Of a stretch of 64,000 nt of DNA, positions 34,002-44,464 are shown in pieces (the first letter of the stretch is position 1; each line of letters opens with the position of its first letter). Source of the stretch: Gordonia pseudamarae (GTDB taxonomy: Bacteria > Actinomycetota > Actinomycetes > Mycobacteriales > Mycobacteriaceae); contig NZ_CP045809.1 in NCBI RefSeq assembly GCF_025273675.1, positions 4,402,001 through 4,466,000 on the forward strand, given 5' to 3'. The translations under genes and the position numbers were made by a program. Below the pieces are notes generated by a model. That model searched no databases, was not told the DNA's origin, and saw only the letters and a program-made list of their open reading frames with translations.

Positions 34002-35603
34002 CTACGACCCGGCCGTCTCCAGCTCGCCCGCCACCGACTCCCGCAAGACGTTCTTGCGGATCTTTCCGCTCGGCGTGGTCGGCAGCTGTTCGACAAAGAT
34101 GATCTGTTTGGGCACTTTGTAACCCGCGATGAGCGGGCGGCAGTGCGCCACGAGCTCATCGGCACCGGCCGATGCGCCGGGGGCGGTGACCACGAACGCG
34201 GTGACCTGCTCACCCCAGCGGTCACTCGGGGTGCCCAGCACCGCCACCGCCGCGACCGCCGGATGGGCGCTGAGCGCCTTCTCCACCTCGACCGAGTAGA
34301 CGTTCTCGCCGCCGGTGACGATCATGTCCTTGGCCCGGTCGACCAGATACAGGTTGCCCGACCCGTCCTTGCGCCCGAGATCACCGGTCCGGTACCACTC
34401 ACCGTCGAACGCGGCGGCGGTGGCCTCCGGATTGTTCCAGTAGCCGCGGATCATGATCGGTGAGCGGACGAGCACCTCGCCCACCGTGCCGGCCGCGGTC
34501 TCTGCGCCCGCCGCATCAACCACCTTCACCTCCACGAACGGGAAAGGGCTGCCGCAGGAGGTGAGCAGTTCCGGATCGTCCGGATGATCGTGGGCCTCGG
34601 GCCGCAGGATGGTGATGATGTAGGTTTCGGTGGTTCCGTAGAACTGTTCGAGTTCGCAACCGAAGCGTTCCAGTGCCAGCGCGATCACATCCGGGGCAAT
34701 CGCCGAACCCGCGTACAGAATCCGCCGTACCGAGCTGAAGTCCGCATCGGCCAGATCCGGATTGTGCACCAGCAACCCGATCACGGTGGGAACCAGGCAC
34801 ATCACGGTCGGCCGCAATGTCTGCACCGCACGGACAAACGCCACGGGTTCGAACTGGCCGAGGACGGCGATGGTGTTGCCGTGGTAGATACCCGAGAGGG
34901 TCAGCCACGACCCGGCGAGGTGGAAGTTGGGCATGACCATGAGCACAACGTCGTCGTCGCAGTACTGTTCCGTCGGCTCCAGCGCGGCCATCATGAACCA
35001 GTTGTTGAACGCCTCATGGGTGATCTGGGCACCCTTGGGGCGTCCGGTGGTGCCGGAGGTGTACGACAGCAGCGAGGTCGCCTCGATCGGCACGACCGTC
35101 CCCGGTTCGGCCGTGGACTGCCCGCTGATCCACTCCTCCAGCGAACCGGCGCCGCCTGCTCCGGCCCCGAACTCGACGATGCGCAAGGGCGCGGCCGCCG
35201 CGGCCGCAACCTCGTGCATCGTCGGCGCGGTCTCGGACTCGGCGAACACCAACGACAACCCGGCGTCGTCGACGAGGGCGACGAATTCGGGGATGGCGAA
35301 ACGCCAGTTCAGCGGCACGAAGACAACGCCCGCCTTGTTGGCACCGAGCCAGGTCTCCCAGAACTCGATGGAATTCCTGCCGACGTACCCCACCCGCTCG
35401 CCGGCACCGATGCCGGCGCCGGCGAGCGCGTGTGCGATCTGATTGGAGCGCTCATCGAACTGCCGGTAGGTACGGCTCGATACACCGTCGGTGAGCGCGA
35501 TCTTGTCCGGACGTTCCCTGGCCCAGTGACGGGCTATGTCGGGCAGTACGCGAATCGCCTTGTGTCTCCACATGAACGGCTTCCAATCGTGGTTGTCCAG
35601 CAC
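34002..35603 (-). CDS. AMP-forming fatty acyl-CoA ligase (FadD-like)
   Basis: The product is 533 residues from a GTG start. It has the AMP loop LLSYTSGTTGRPKGAQITHEA, the segment QFYGTTETY, the RTGDLGRKDGSGNLYLVDRAKDMIVTGGENVYSVEVE hinge region, and PTTPSGKIRKNVLRE with the catalytic Lys. This is the common FadD layout, without an extra domain. It lies between the two aldehyde dehydrogenase genes and next to an enoyl-CoA hydratase, which gives a logical order from alcohol to aldehyde, acid and CoA ester. Substrate length and shape cannot be read from the sequence. Confidence 0.9.
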   Translation of the reverse strand: MLDNHDWKPFMWRHKAIRVLPDIARHWARERPDKIALTDGVSSRTYRQFDERSNQIAHALAGAGIGAGERVGYVGRNSIEFWETWLGANKAGVVFVPLNWRFAIPEFVALVDDAGLSLVFAESETAPTMHEVAAAAAAPLRIVEFGAGAGGAGSLEEWISGQSTAEPGTVVPIEATSLLSYTSGTTGRPKGAQITHEAFNNWFMMAALEPTEQYCDDDVVLMVMPNFHLAGSWLTLSGIYHGNTIAVLGQFEPVAFVRAVQTLRPTVMCLVPTVIGLLVHNPDLADADFSSVRRILYAGSAIAPDVIALALERFGCELEQFYGTTETYIITILRPEAHDHPDDPELLTSCGSPFPFVEVKVVDAAGAETAAGTVGEVLVRSPIMIRGYWNNPEATAAAFDGEWYRTGDLGRKDGSGNLYLVDRAKDMIVTGGENVYSVEVEKALSAHPAVAAVAVLGTPSDRWGEQVTAFVVTAPGASAGADELVAHCRPLIAGYKVPKQIIFVEQLPTTPSGKIRKNVLRESVAGELETAGS

Positions 35604-35648
35604 ACGGCCGGGTGGGGGAACGACATTCGGTTGACGGCTACCGGCCGG

Positions 35649-37100
<1,452 letters not shown>

Positions 37101-37154
37101 GTGAGTGTCTGTCCCTTCAGGTGGTGGCGGGAGATCTCCCGGTGGATACCGACG

Positions 37155-38261
37155 TCAGCTGTTGACCAGCACGACCTTGATGGCCTCGCCGGAGAGTTGG
37201 GCGGCCACGGCCTCGTTGATCCGGTCGAAGGGCATCGTGGTGATGAGCTTGTCGAAGGGAAACCTGCCCTGCCGGTGCAGGTCGAGCAGTTCGGGGATGA
37301 AGGTCTGCGGGTCGGCGTCGCCCTCGACGATGCCCCGGACGCTGATGCCGATGGCGGCGGCCAGCATGAGCGGGACCGGCAACACCGCCGTGGGATCCGC
37401 GGGAACGCCGAGCAGCCCGATGGTTCCGCGGATCGCCAGGGCCGCCGTCAGGTCCGCCACCACCGGGGTGATCGCGGTGGTGTCGAGGGCGTAGTCCACG
37501 CCCTCGGGGACCAGCGCGCGGATCTGTTCGGAAACCACGCCCGCGGCCGGGTCGATGGCATCGGTGGCACCGAGATCGAGAGCCAGCTGCCGGCGGCCCT
37601 CGTTGGGTTCGATGACGAAGATGCGGCCGGCACCCCGCACCACCGCGGCCAGCACCGCCGAGAGTCCGACGGAGCCGGCGCCGGCGATGGCGACCGACGA
37701 ACCGGCCTCGACATCGAGCGAATTGAGGATGGCTCCCGCACCGGTCTGGATACCGCAGCCGAGCGGCCCGACCAGTTCCAGCGGGGCGTCGTCGGGGAGC
37801 CTGACCACGTTGCGTTCGTTGGCCAGCGCCGCGGTGGCAAAGGTCGACTGTCCGAAGAAGTTGCTGCCCAGTGCCTCGTCACCGTCGTGCAGGGGCGGGG
37901 TTCCGTCGGGGCGGACGCCGCCCAGGTTCAGGCCCATGAAGTTGTCGCAGTAGGCGGGCTCGTTGCGGCTGCAGTGTTTGCACCGGCCGCAGCTGTTGAA
38001 GCTCACCGCCACCCGGTCACCGACCTGCACGCTCGTCACGCCCTCACCGACGGCGGTGACGGTGCCGCTGCCCTCGTGTCCGAGGACGCCGGGCAGCGGG
38101 AACGGGAGATGCCCGTCGCGGATGGCCAGATCGGTGTGACAGATACCCACCGCCGCGACGTCGATCGCGACCTCGCCGGGGCCGGGCACGTCGAGGGTGA
38201 CCGTCCGGATCTCGAAATCTGCGCCCACCGCCGGGACGACCGCGGCCTTCACATCCACCAT
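37155..38261 (-). CDS. Zinc alcohol dehydrogenase (aryl/allylic alcohol dehydrogenase-like)
   Basis: The product is 368 residues from the ATG at 38261, eight bases after GAGGAG. It has catalytic zinc motifs (ICHTDLAIRDG, GHEGSGTV), a structural zinc cluster (CGRCKHCSRNEPAYC), the segment PLGCGIQTGAGAILNSL, and the NAD loop IAGAGSVGLSAV. The PLGCGIQTGAGA pattern is typical of class III/benzyl- and geraniol-type dehydrogenases. It is the first gene of the minus-strand operon of alcohol, aldehyde and CoA-ester enzymes and shares its promoter region with the second LuxR pair. It would oxidise a primary alcohol, probably aromatic, allylic or terpenoid. Confidence 0.9.
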   Translation of the reverse strand: MVDVKAAVVPAVGADFEIRTVTLDVPGPGEVAIDVAAVGICHTDLAIRDGHLPFPLPGVLGHEGSGTVTAVGEGVTSVQVGDRVAVSFNSCGRCKHCSRNEPAYCDNFMGLNLGGVRPDGTPPLHDGDEALGSNFFGQSTFATAALANERNVVRLPDDAPLELVGPLGCGIQTGAGAILNSLDVEAGSSVAIAGAGSVGLSAVLAAVVRGAGRIFVIEPNEGRRQLALDLGATDAIDPAAGVVSEQIRALVPEGVDYALDTTAITPVVADLTAALAIRGTIGLLGVPADPTAVLPVPLMLAAAIGISVRGIVEGDADPQTFIPELLDLHRQGRFPFDKLITTMPFDRINEAVAAQLSGEAIKVVLVNS

Positions 38262-38346
38262 GCTCTTCACTCCTCGTATGCGGATCCTCGTGTGCGGATC
38301 CTCGTCAGTTCGGCACCGGCGGCACTCGCGTGGGCGCCGCAGATGG

Positions 38347-38367
38347 TGTGATGTTATGCACGTCACA
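38347..38367. promoter_or_regulatory. Inverted repeat TGTGA-N11-TCACA before the alcohol dehydrogenase operon
   Basis: TGTGA (38347-38351) and TCACA (38363-38367) are separated by 11 bases, with GTGATG and CGTCAC half-sites like those before the NDMA alcohol dehydrogenase and P450 genes. A GGGGG run follows at 38372-38376. It lies about 85 bp upstream of the alcohol dehydrogenase start. Confidence 0.4.
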
Positions 38368-38453
38368 GAGCGGGGGAACAGCCCTCGACCGGGCAATCAC
38401 TCAAACCTCCCCCCGGCAGTCCCTCGAAAGAGGTACCCTGCCCATATGTGAAT

Positions 38454-38504
38454 GGACAGACCTTTTAAGGTCGTCCGTTTTCCCAGGACACCAGCACCTA
38501 TACT
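38454..38504 (+). promoter_or_regulatory. Promoter-like region with inverted repeat before LuxR pair 2
   Basis: GACCTT-TT-AAGGTC (38459-38472) is a near-perfect inverted repeat, extended by GGAC and GTCC (38454-38457, 38473-38476). A TATACT -10-like box lies at 38499-38504, so the repeat sits at or just upstream of the -35 region, a good position for an operator. The GTG start follows at 38552 with AGGAGA before it. Confidence 0.45.
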
Positions 38505-38551
38505 GTGATCTACATCTCTGATGGGGGCCGAAGAAGACTAGGAGACACACG

Positions 38552-39712
38552 GTGGCCGCACAGGCGACATTGCACGAACCACCTCCGACCGCATCCGGTG
38601 ATCCGGCGGATCGGACCCGATCGGACTCCCCGACGCACACCGACCCGGCGTGCGTCATCGAGAAGACCGCCGAACTGCTCGCCCAGGCCGGCCACACCAG
38701 GGTTCCGGACACGGCACTGACCACGGCCCGGTCGCACCTGGAGTCGGTGGTGGGTGACCGACGCAGCACCGGCCGGGTCAGGGCCGAGGCGCTGCGCGTT
38801 CTCGTCGACGTGCACCGCACCCAGAGCCGGGGGCTGCAACGCCGGCGCGCCACTGCGGTCCGGGCGATCTCGGAGATCCGGCAGTGCATGGCCGGCCTCG
38901 AGGGCCTGAATACCGCAGAACTGGTTCACCACATCCCGCTCCGGCTCTGCGGCAATCTCTCGTTCCGGCGGGCCATGGTCTCGTCCGTATCGGGGAGCAC
39001 CTGGATACCCCGTCATCTGCACATCGCCGACAGGCTGCCCACCGAACAACAGTTCCTGGACTACGTCGCGACCAACCGGATCAACCTGCAGTATGCGCCG
39101 TTCGAGAGCGAAGCCGTGCGGCTGCGGGCCCCGATGCTCAGCACCAGCCCCGATTCCGACCAGCGGACCTTCAAGGAACTCGTCGAAATATCCGGCTGCG
39201 AAGGCTATATCGCCGCGCCCATCGTCTCCCGCGGACGGAGCATCGGGCTACTCCACGTCGACCAGCCCGACCACGGCCGGATCTCACGCACCGACGCCGA
39301 AATCGTCGGCGTGGCCGCCGAATGTACGTCATTGCTCTTCGAGCACGCCCTGCTCGAGGAAAGACTGGCGGCCAGCGCCGCCCAGATAGAATCCGGACTG
39401 GCCCTGGTAGCAGCCGAGCTCACCGAAACCGGTCGGCACACGCACCCGATGGGTGAGGAATTCGATGAGGACCAGGCAACCCGGTCCGCCCGTGCCACCG
39501 GCCACGAACCGAGCTTTCTCACCCCCCGCGAGCGCGACGTGATGCGCGAGATGATCACCGGTGCAACCAACGCCGACATCGCACGGGCACTTTACATTTC
39601 CGAGGAGACCGTGAAGTCCCATCTCAAACAGATCTCCAAGAAGCTCGGCACCTCGACCCGGGCCGCCGCGATCGCCAAGTTCGCTCAGCTGTCCCGCAAT
39701 ACCGTTCGGTGA
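38552..39712 (+). CDS. GAF-LuxR transcriptional regulator, first member of pair 2
   Basis: The product is 386 residues from a GTG with AGGAG at 38540. It has a helical N-terminal region, a GAF-like domain in the middle (ELVEISGCEGYIAAPIVSRGRSIGLLHVDQ) and a LuxR helix-turn-helix at about 323-378 (LTPRERDV, SEETVKSHLKQISKKLG). It is a paralogue of the regulator at 18408-19637: the middle regions share motifs (EVSGSPSYVGAPVVSQGR against EISGCEGYIAAPIVSRGR) and the HTH blocks match. It diverges from the alcohol dehydrogenase operon and overlaps its partner by 4 bp. It probably controls the flanking oxidation genes. Confidence 0.88.
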   Translation: MAAQATLHEPPPTASGDPADRTRSDSPTHTDPACVIEKTAELLAQAGHTRVPDTALTTARSHLESVVGDRRSTGRVRAEALRVLVDVHRTQSRGLQRRRATAVRAISEIRQCMAGLEGLNTAELVHHIPLRLCGNLSFRRAMVSSVSGSTWIPRHLHIADRLPTEQQFLDYVATNRINLQYAPFESEAVRLRAPMLSTSPDSDQRTFKELVEISGCEGYIAAPIVSRGRSIGLLHVDQPDHGRISRTDAEIVGVAAECTSLLFEHALLEERLAASAAQIESGLALVAAELTETGRHTHPMGEEFDEDQATRSARATGHEPSFLTPRERDVMREMITGATNADIARALYISEETVKSHLKQISKKLGTSTRAAAIAKFAQLSRNTVR

Positions 39713-40779
39713 GCGGCAGGTCGCAGGCAGATGCCGCCGTCCGACGGCTCCGGCAGCTCGACGCGCGATTGCGCGATCTTCTCGGGCTCCCGGCGCCACC
39801 CGCGGACGCATCCGCCGATACCCTTTTGTCCGAGGGGAATCCGGTGATCGATCGCGCATTGGAGGCGGTTGCCGGATCACCCGACGACAACCTTGCGGCC
39901 GAGCTCACCGACGTGGTCACCGCAGTGCTCGGCGCGCAGCTTCAGCTGCAGCAGTCGGCCGCGCGCCGGACACTGTTCGGTCCCAAGGCACTGGCCACAT
40001 CGCTGCGCCGGGTCGCCGCCCAACCATCGACGCAAGCGGTCGCCCGGCAAGGCTGTGCCGAACTCGTCGAGGTGGGCGGATTCACGAGCGCGAGCGTTGT
40101 GGAGGTACACCCCGGGCACTATTCGGTCATCGCCCACACTCCCGAACGAGACCTGCCCGAACACCTGGCCGCCGGTATCCCCCGGCGACCGGACGGTGTC
40201 GAGACGACATGTATGGAAACCACTCTCACCGTCAACGCGACCGCCGCGACGGCGACCGCCGAGTTCAGTGAACTCCTGGGCAGCACCGCCTACTCGCTCG
40301 CACCGGTCGTCCACGCCGGCCGGACGGTCGGCCTGGTCCATGCCGCGGGCGGCATCGACGCAGAGCCCGGCGACGAGGACCGGCACATCATCGGGCTTTA
40401 CGGCGATGCGATGGCGCTCTCGTACGCGCGCGAGGTGGGCCGGGCCCGGATGGCCGCACAGCACAGCATCGTCGCCCGGCAGACCGAGGCCATCCTTGAG
40501 GCGACGCGGAAGCTCATCGACGCCGATCTGCATCTGACCGGCGTCGATGAGGCCACAATCACCCGGGCCGAGGATACCGGGCAGCAGTCACGGGTGGCGC
40601 TGACGCCCCGGGAACAGGAGATCATGCATCTGATCGCCGCCTGCGCGACGAACAACGAGATCGCCGAACGCCTGTTCATCTCCTTGGAGACGGTCAAATC
40701 GCATGTGAAGAAGATCCTCAGGAAGACCGGTTCGGTCAACAGGTCCGAGGCGATAGTCCGCTACCTGGAAAGCAACTGA
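39709..40779 (+). CDS. GAF-LuxR transcriptional regulator, second member of pair 2
   Basis: The product is 356 residues from a GTG inside the partner's stop (GTGA). It has a long helical N-terminus, a sensor-like middle domain (AYSLAPVVHAGRTVGLVHAAGG) and a LuxR helix-turn-helix at 298-356 (LTPREQEIMHL, SLETVKSHVKKILRKTG). It is a paralogue of the second gene of pair 1, and the HTH signature HVKxILRKxGxxNR is shared only between the two second genes. This supports duplication of the whole pair. A hairpin terminator separates it from the convergent P450 gene. Confidence 0.88.
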   Translation: MSGRSQADAAVRRLRQLDARLRDLLGLPAPPADASADTLLSEGNPVIDRALEAVAGSPDDNLAAELTDVVTAVLGAQLQLQQSAARRTLFGPKALATSLRRVAAQPSTQAVARQGCAELVEVGGFTSASVVEVHPGHYSVIAHTPERDLPEHLAAGIPRRPDGVETTCMETTLTVNATAATATAEFSELLGSTAYSLAPVVHAGRTVGLVHAAGGIDAEPGDEDRHIIGLYGDAMALSYAREVGRARMAAQHSIVARQTEAILEATRKLIDADLHLTGVDEATITRAEDTGQQSRVALTPREQEIMHLIAACATNNEIAERLFISLETVKSHVKKILRKTGSVNRSEAIVRYLESN

Positions 40780-40785
40780 GAAACA

Positions 40786-40818
40786 CCCGGTGCGGCCGGT
40801 CACACCGACCGCACCGGG
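40786..40818. terminator. Hairpin terminator between LuxR pair 2 and the P450
   Basis: CCCGGTGCGG (40786-40795) pairs with CCGCACCGGG (40809-40818), and CGGT (40797-40800) with ACCG (40804-40807) inside it. It lies in the 47-bp convergent gap. Confidence 0.8.
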
Positions 40819-40826
40819 CCGGCCGA

Positions 40827-42152
40827 TCAGCGGAAGGTCAGCCTGACCGGGAGGTTCTTGATGCCGCCGACGAAGTTGGTCTGCAACACCTTGATATCGC
40901 CGGTCACCTCGATCTTCTCCAGATGCGGCAGCAGCTCTTCGAGCATCACCCGCATCTCCATCGACGCCAGGAACTGACCGATGCACTGATGCGGACCGTA
41001 GCCGTAGGCGATCTGCCGGTTCGGTTTGCGGTTGACGATGAAGTCATTGGGCCTGTCGAACACGTCCTCGTCGCGATTGGCGGACTGGAACAGCACCATC
41101 AGCCGGTCGCCCGCATGAATGGTCTGCCCCCGCAGCTGGTAGTCCGCCACCGCCCGGCGGGTGAAGTGCTTGACCGGTGAGGCATATCGCAGCGACTCGT
41201 TGATCAGTGCGCCGATCAGTTTGGGATTCTCCTGGACCTCGGCCAGGGTCTCGGGTTGTTTGGAGAGTTCGTTGATGGTGGTGTTGAGCGTACTGGCGGT
41301 GGTGTCGTGTCCGGCGGTGGCGATGGCGACGAACCAGCCGAAGGCGAACGTCTTGGGGTAGTACTCACCGTCGGCCTGCCGGGCCACCGAGATGATGGTG
41401 GCCAGGTCGTCGCGGGGGTTGGCCCGGCGATCCTCCACCAGCCTGTCGAAGTAGGCGTAGAAGTCGCCGATCGCCTTGGTGAACTGCTCGGCCGCGGCCT
41501 CCGGGGACAACTCGACGTCGTCGCGCTGTTCGTCCGGATCGGAGCCACCGAAGAAGTCCCTGCTCAGTGCCAGCATCATTGCCTCGTCCTCTTCCGGAAC
41601 CCCGAACAGCGCCATCATCACATGCAGCGGGTAGTACGGCGTGAACACAGTGGCGAAGTCGATCTCGGTGGGCCCTGCCACCAGGCGGGCCACCTGTTCA
41701 CGTGCGATAGCACGGATCTGATCCTCCCATTTGCGCAAGTTACCCAGTTTGAACCAGTCCTGAGCCACCGCCTTGACCTCGGTGTGCTCGCCCGGGTCCA
41801 TGTAGGGCAGCGCGTCGAGCACCCGGTAGGTACCACCGGCGAGAGTCTTGGTGAACTCGTCACCTGCCTTGTTGTTCAGGATCGGATTGTTGCCACCCTT
41901 GTTGTGCGGACCGCCGCCGGCCGAGAAGACGTCGGGCTGCTTCTCCACCTCCATGACATCAGCGTATTTGGTGATGAGCCAGATGGGATCCCAGCCGTCG
42001 ACCGACACCTGTGCCAGCGGGGCGTTCTCCCTGAGCCAGCGGTAGGCCTCGTACAGTTTCACCTCGTCGCGGTGACCTTCGGGATTGATGATCTGGGCGG
42101 CGATGTGGTCGGGAACCTGAGCGGTCCGGACGCCGTCATGTGTGACAGTCAT
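40827..42152 (-). CDS. Cytochrome P450 monooxygenase
   Basis: The product is 441 residues from the ATG at 42152, with AGAGG upstream. It has the I-helix oxygen motif [17 protein letters not shown] (ExxR), and the heme loop [12 protein letters not shown] with Cys390 as the iron ligand. It is a soluble bacterial class I enzyme without a fused reductase; no ferredoxin gene is in the window. The CYP family is not assigned, although the layout resembles actinobacterial steroid- and terpene-type P450s. It probably hydroxylates the imported substrate, feeding the two alcohol dehydrogenases. The 499-bp gap to mce holds several inverted repeats, suggesting regulated divergent expression. Confidence 0.92.
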   Translation of the reverse strand: MTVTHDGVRTAQVPDHIAAQIINPEGHRDEVKLYEAYRWLRENAPLAQVSVDGWDPIWLITKYADVMEVEKQPDVFSAGGGPHNKGGNNPILNNKAGDEFTKTLAGGTYRVLDALPYMDPGEHTEVKAVAQDWFKLGNLRKWEDQIRAIAREQVARLVAGPTEIDFATVFTPYYPLHVMMALFGVPEEDEAMMLALSRDFFGGSDPDEQRDDVELSPEAAAEQFTKAIGDFYAYFDRLVEDRRANPRDDLATIISVARQADGEYYPKTFAFGWFVAIATAGHDTTASTLNTTINELSKQPETLAEVQENPKLIGALINESLRYASPVKHFTRRAVADYQLRGQTIHAGDRLMVLFQSANRDEDVFDRPNDFIVNRKPNRQIAYGYGPHQCIGQFLASMEMRVMLEELLPHLEKIEVTGDIKVLQTNFVGGIKNLPVRLTFR

Positions 42153-42268
42153 TGAGATGCCTCTCTTTTCGGGAATCTGCGCTTGCGCGACGATCTGCGG
42201 GCGTCCCCGGCGCGGGGACGGAAGGGTGAGTGCCCGGAGGACCGGACAGTGAGCTGAACCACGCTGAT

Positions 42269-42305
42269 ACACAATTGTGTCGGCCTCGACCGTGACGCGC
42301 GTCAC
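42269..42305. promoter_or_regulatory. Two perfect palindromes upstream of the P450
   Basis: ACACAATTGTGT (12 bp) and GTGACGCGCGTCAC (14 bp) lie 117-153 bp upstream of the P450 start. The second matches the core before the NDMA alcohol dehydrogenase gene (GTGATGTGCATCAC) at 12 of 14 positions. Both look like binding sites for dimeric regulators. Confidence 0.55.
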
Positions 42306-42408
42306 CACTTGGGGGGATTCTCCCCCCGTACGTGAGGGGTACGGGCCGCGACGGCCCGTGTCACCCCAGGCCACCCGCCCTAAAATGGACTGACCAAAAA
42401 GGCGATAT

Positions 42409-42486
42409 CCCCCGCAAGAGGCAACGAATTGCCACCACCGGGGGACGAAAGTCCCTAATCGGATAGATAGCTTGGTTCGAGCCGAT
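42409..42486 (+). ncRNA. Candidate structured leader RNA of the mce operon
   Basis: An outer stem CCCCCG/CGGGGG (42409-42414, 42439-42444) encloses hairpin GGCAA-CGAA-TTGCC (42420-42433). A third hairpin GGGAC-GAAA-GTCCC (42442-42455) shares three bases with the outer stem, so the two are mutually exclusive. A fourth stem ATCGG/CCGAT (42458-42462, 42482-42486) follows. Alternative folding 166 bases before the first mce start suggests a switch or attenuator. I could not assign it to a known riboswitch class; reading from the P450 strand is also possible. Confidence 0.35.
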
Positions 42487-42651
42487 AACGAATGTGATCT
42501 ACCGCACTTGCGACCCGAGTAAGCGAACAGCCTCACAATCCATACCGCCGATCTTCCCGCCCGACCCAGCCGATCGCCGGTCGAGCAGGTGCCCCGGCCC
42601 CGCCGCGGCAGCCCCGCCCACCGCACCGTTCGCTTTCGTAGGGAAATTTGA

Positions 42652-43506
42652 ATGACCTCACAAACAGCAGAAAAAACTCCGGAGACAGCAGGCACCCCGG
42701 CCGCGGCGGACTCGACCCCGGACCGGGACACGCCGCGAAAACGCACGGGCACAGCCAAATCTCGTGCCGGTGTGCTGCCACGCGCGGTCGGCAGCTTCTA
42801 CGCCACGTCGATCGAGACGTTCCGGTACCTGTTCAGCTCCCGGTTCCAGTTCAAGGAGTTTCTGGCCCAGGCGTGGTTCATCGCCAGTATCTCGGTGATG
42901 CCGGCGCTGCTGATGTCCATCCCGTTCTGCATGATGTTTGTCTACGAGATCAACATCCTGCTCACCGAGATCGGCGCGGTCGACCTCAGCGGTGCGGGTG
43001 CCGGCGTCGCGATCATCCGGGAGATCGGCCCGGTCATCACCGTTCTGGTGGTGGCCGGTGCCGGATCGACCGCGATCTGCGCCGACCTGGGCTCGCGGAC
43101 CATCCGCGAGGAGATCGACGCCATGCGGGTCCTGGGTATCGATCCCATCCAACGGCTATGTGTACCAAGAGTTGTCGCTTCGACAGTGGTGGCCCTGTTC
43201 CTCAACGGACTGGTCACCGCGGTCGGCATCATCGGCGGGTACTTCTCGACGGTGTACCTGCAAGGCGCATCCCCCGGGCAGTATGTGGCGGCCTTCTCCA
43301 TCCTCACCGGCCTGCCCGATGTCATGGTGGCCGAGATCAAGGCCGCGGTGTTCGGCCTCCTGGCCGGCCTGGTGGCCTGTCACCTGGGCCTCAACGTCAA
43401 GGGTGGCCCGAAGGGCGTCGGGGATGCGGTCAACCAGACCGTCGTCTTCAGCTTTCTGCTGCTGTTCCTGGCCAACTCGATCATCACCACGATCTCGCTG
43501 AACTGA
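42652..43506 (+). CDS. yrbEA: YrbE-type (MlaE-like) Mce permease, subunit A
   Basis: The product is 284 residues. After a Pro/Thr-rich cytoplasmic start of about 45 residues, it has the MlaE/YrbE permease fold with several hydrophobic helices ([62 protein letters not shown]) and the cytoplasmic coupling motif [14 protein letters not shown]. With YrbEB it would form the membrane channel of an Mce lipid importer, driven by an Mkl-type ATPase that is not in this window. It is the first gene of a ten-gene operon and is probably controlled from the repeat-rich region upstream. Confidence 0.93.
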   Translation: MTSQTAEKTPETAGTPAAADSTPDRDTPRKRTGTAKSRAGVLPRAVGSFYATSIETFRYLFSSRFQFKEFLAQAWFIASISVMPALLMSIPFCMMFVYEINILLTEIGAVDLSGAGAGVAIIREIGPVITVLVVAGAGSTAICADLGSRTIREEIDAMRVLGIDPIQRLCVPRVVASTVVALFLNGLVTAVGIIGGYFSTVYLQGASPGQYVAAFSILTGLPDVMVAEIKAAVFGLLAGLVACHLGLNVKGGPKGVGDAVNQTVVFSFLLLFLANSIITTISLN

Positions 43507-43594
43507 CACCCACACACCCTGCTGCGGTGCGCGCACCGGCACCCGCAGACGAACAAGACCGACGACGAACTGATGCTCGGACAAGGACGATCCA

Positions 43595-44464
43595 TTGACC
43601 AGGCCAAGACCAACACTTCTTGACACAAGAGCCCTACGCAGCGCCACCAAGGCCGCCCAGGCACCCGTCGGCACCATGTCGTCGATGGGCAGACAGGTGT
43701 CGTTCTACGCGCAGACCCTCATGGCGCTGCCACGCACGCTGCGCCGCTACCGCATGGAAACCCTGCGGCTGCTGGCCGAGGTGAGCATGGGTACCGGTGC
43801 CCTTGCCGTGATCGGCGGAACACTGGTCATCGTCACGCTGCTGACCACCGCCGTCGGCTACGAGGTCGGACAGCAGGCCACGCACAGCCTCGGACATATC
43901 GGGATCGGGGCACTGACCGGATTCATCTCGGCGTTCTTCAACACCCGCGAGGCACTGCCGGTCATCGCCGGCATCGCACTGACCGCGACCGTCGGCGCCG
44001 GCTTCACCGCGCAGCTCGGCGCGATGCGGGTCAGCGAGGAGATCGACGCACTGGAAACGATGTCCATCCCGTCGCTGCCCTACCTGGTGGCTTCGCGGGT
44101 GCTGGCCGGGATCATCGCGGTCATCCCCCTGTACTCGATCTCCCTGCTGGTGGGATACACCACCACCAAATGGGTCACGATCTATCTCGCCGGACAGTCG
44201 GCGGGTACCTACGACCACTACTTCAGCGTCTTCCTCGTCCCCTCCGATGTGTTGTGGTCGGTGCTGAAGGTGTTGTGCATGGCCACCGTCGTGATGCTGG
44301 TGCACTGCTATCACGGCTACAACGCACACGGCGGGCCCGCCGGCGTCGGGGTGGCGGTGGGCCGTGCGGTCCGCACCTCCCTGATCGCCATCATGATCAT
44401 CAATCTGCTGATCGGCATCGCCGTCTACGGCGGCCCCTCCGGCGCGGTGAGGATGTCCGGGTAA
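43595..44464 (+). CDS. yrbEB: YrbE-type (MlaE-like) Mce permease, subunit B
   Basis: The product is 289 residues from a TTG at 43595 with AAGGA seven bases upstream; no ATG or GTG fits as well. It has the YrbE fold and the coupling motif SEEIDALETMSIPSLPYLV, plus helices such as GTGALAVIGGTLVIVTLLTTAVG and SLIAIMIINLLIGIAVYGG. It is the partner of YrbEA in the Mce transporter permease. Its stop overlaps the start of the first mce gene by one base (TAATG), so the permease and substrate-binding subunits are coupled. Confidence 0.92.
   Translation: MTRPRPTLLDTRALRSATKAAQAPVGTMSSMGRQVSFYAQTLMALPRTLRRYRMETLRLLAEVSMGTGALAVIGGTLVIVTLLTTAVGYEVGQQATHSLGHIGIGALTGFISAFFNTREALPVIAGIALTATVGAGFTAQLGAMRVSEEIDALETMSIPSLPYLVASRVLAGIIAVIPLYSISLLVGYTTTKWVTIYLAGQSAGTYDHYFSVFLVPSDVLWSVLKVLCMATVVMLVHCYHGYNAHGGPAGVGVAVGRAVRTSLIAIMIINLLIGIAVYGGPSGAVRMSG

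Larger units (their letters stand above)
42153..42651. promoter_or_regulatory. 499-bp divergent regulatory region between P450 and mce operon
   Basis: No gene is seen here. From left to right it holds ACACAATTGTGT (42269-42280, perfect palindrome), GTGACGCGCGTCAC (42292-42305, perfect palindrome), GGGGGG-ATTCT-CCCCCC (42311-42327), a 7-bp stem (42341-42347 with 42353-42359), TGGA-CTG-ACCA (42386-42396, one mismatch to the GntR-type site) and a multi-hairpin block (42409-42486). The density and variety of repeats suggest several regulators act here. The yrbE start at 42652 has AGGGAA about 7 bases upstream. Confidence 0.7.

Noticed and set aside
42474..42483. tRNA T-arm-like GGTTCGAGCC
   Set aside because: No acceptor stem, D-arm or anticodon arm surrounds it.
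42409..42486. Cyclic-di-GMP (GEMM-I) riboswitch
   Set aside because: Segments GGGACGAAAG, CCTAA and TAGC..GGTT recall the GEMM core, but the P2 stem with its GAAA loop is not formed, and GGCAA is part of another hairpin. Kept only as an unclassified structured leader.
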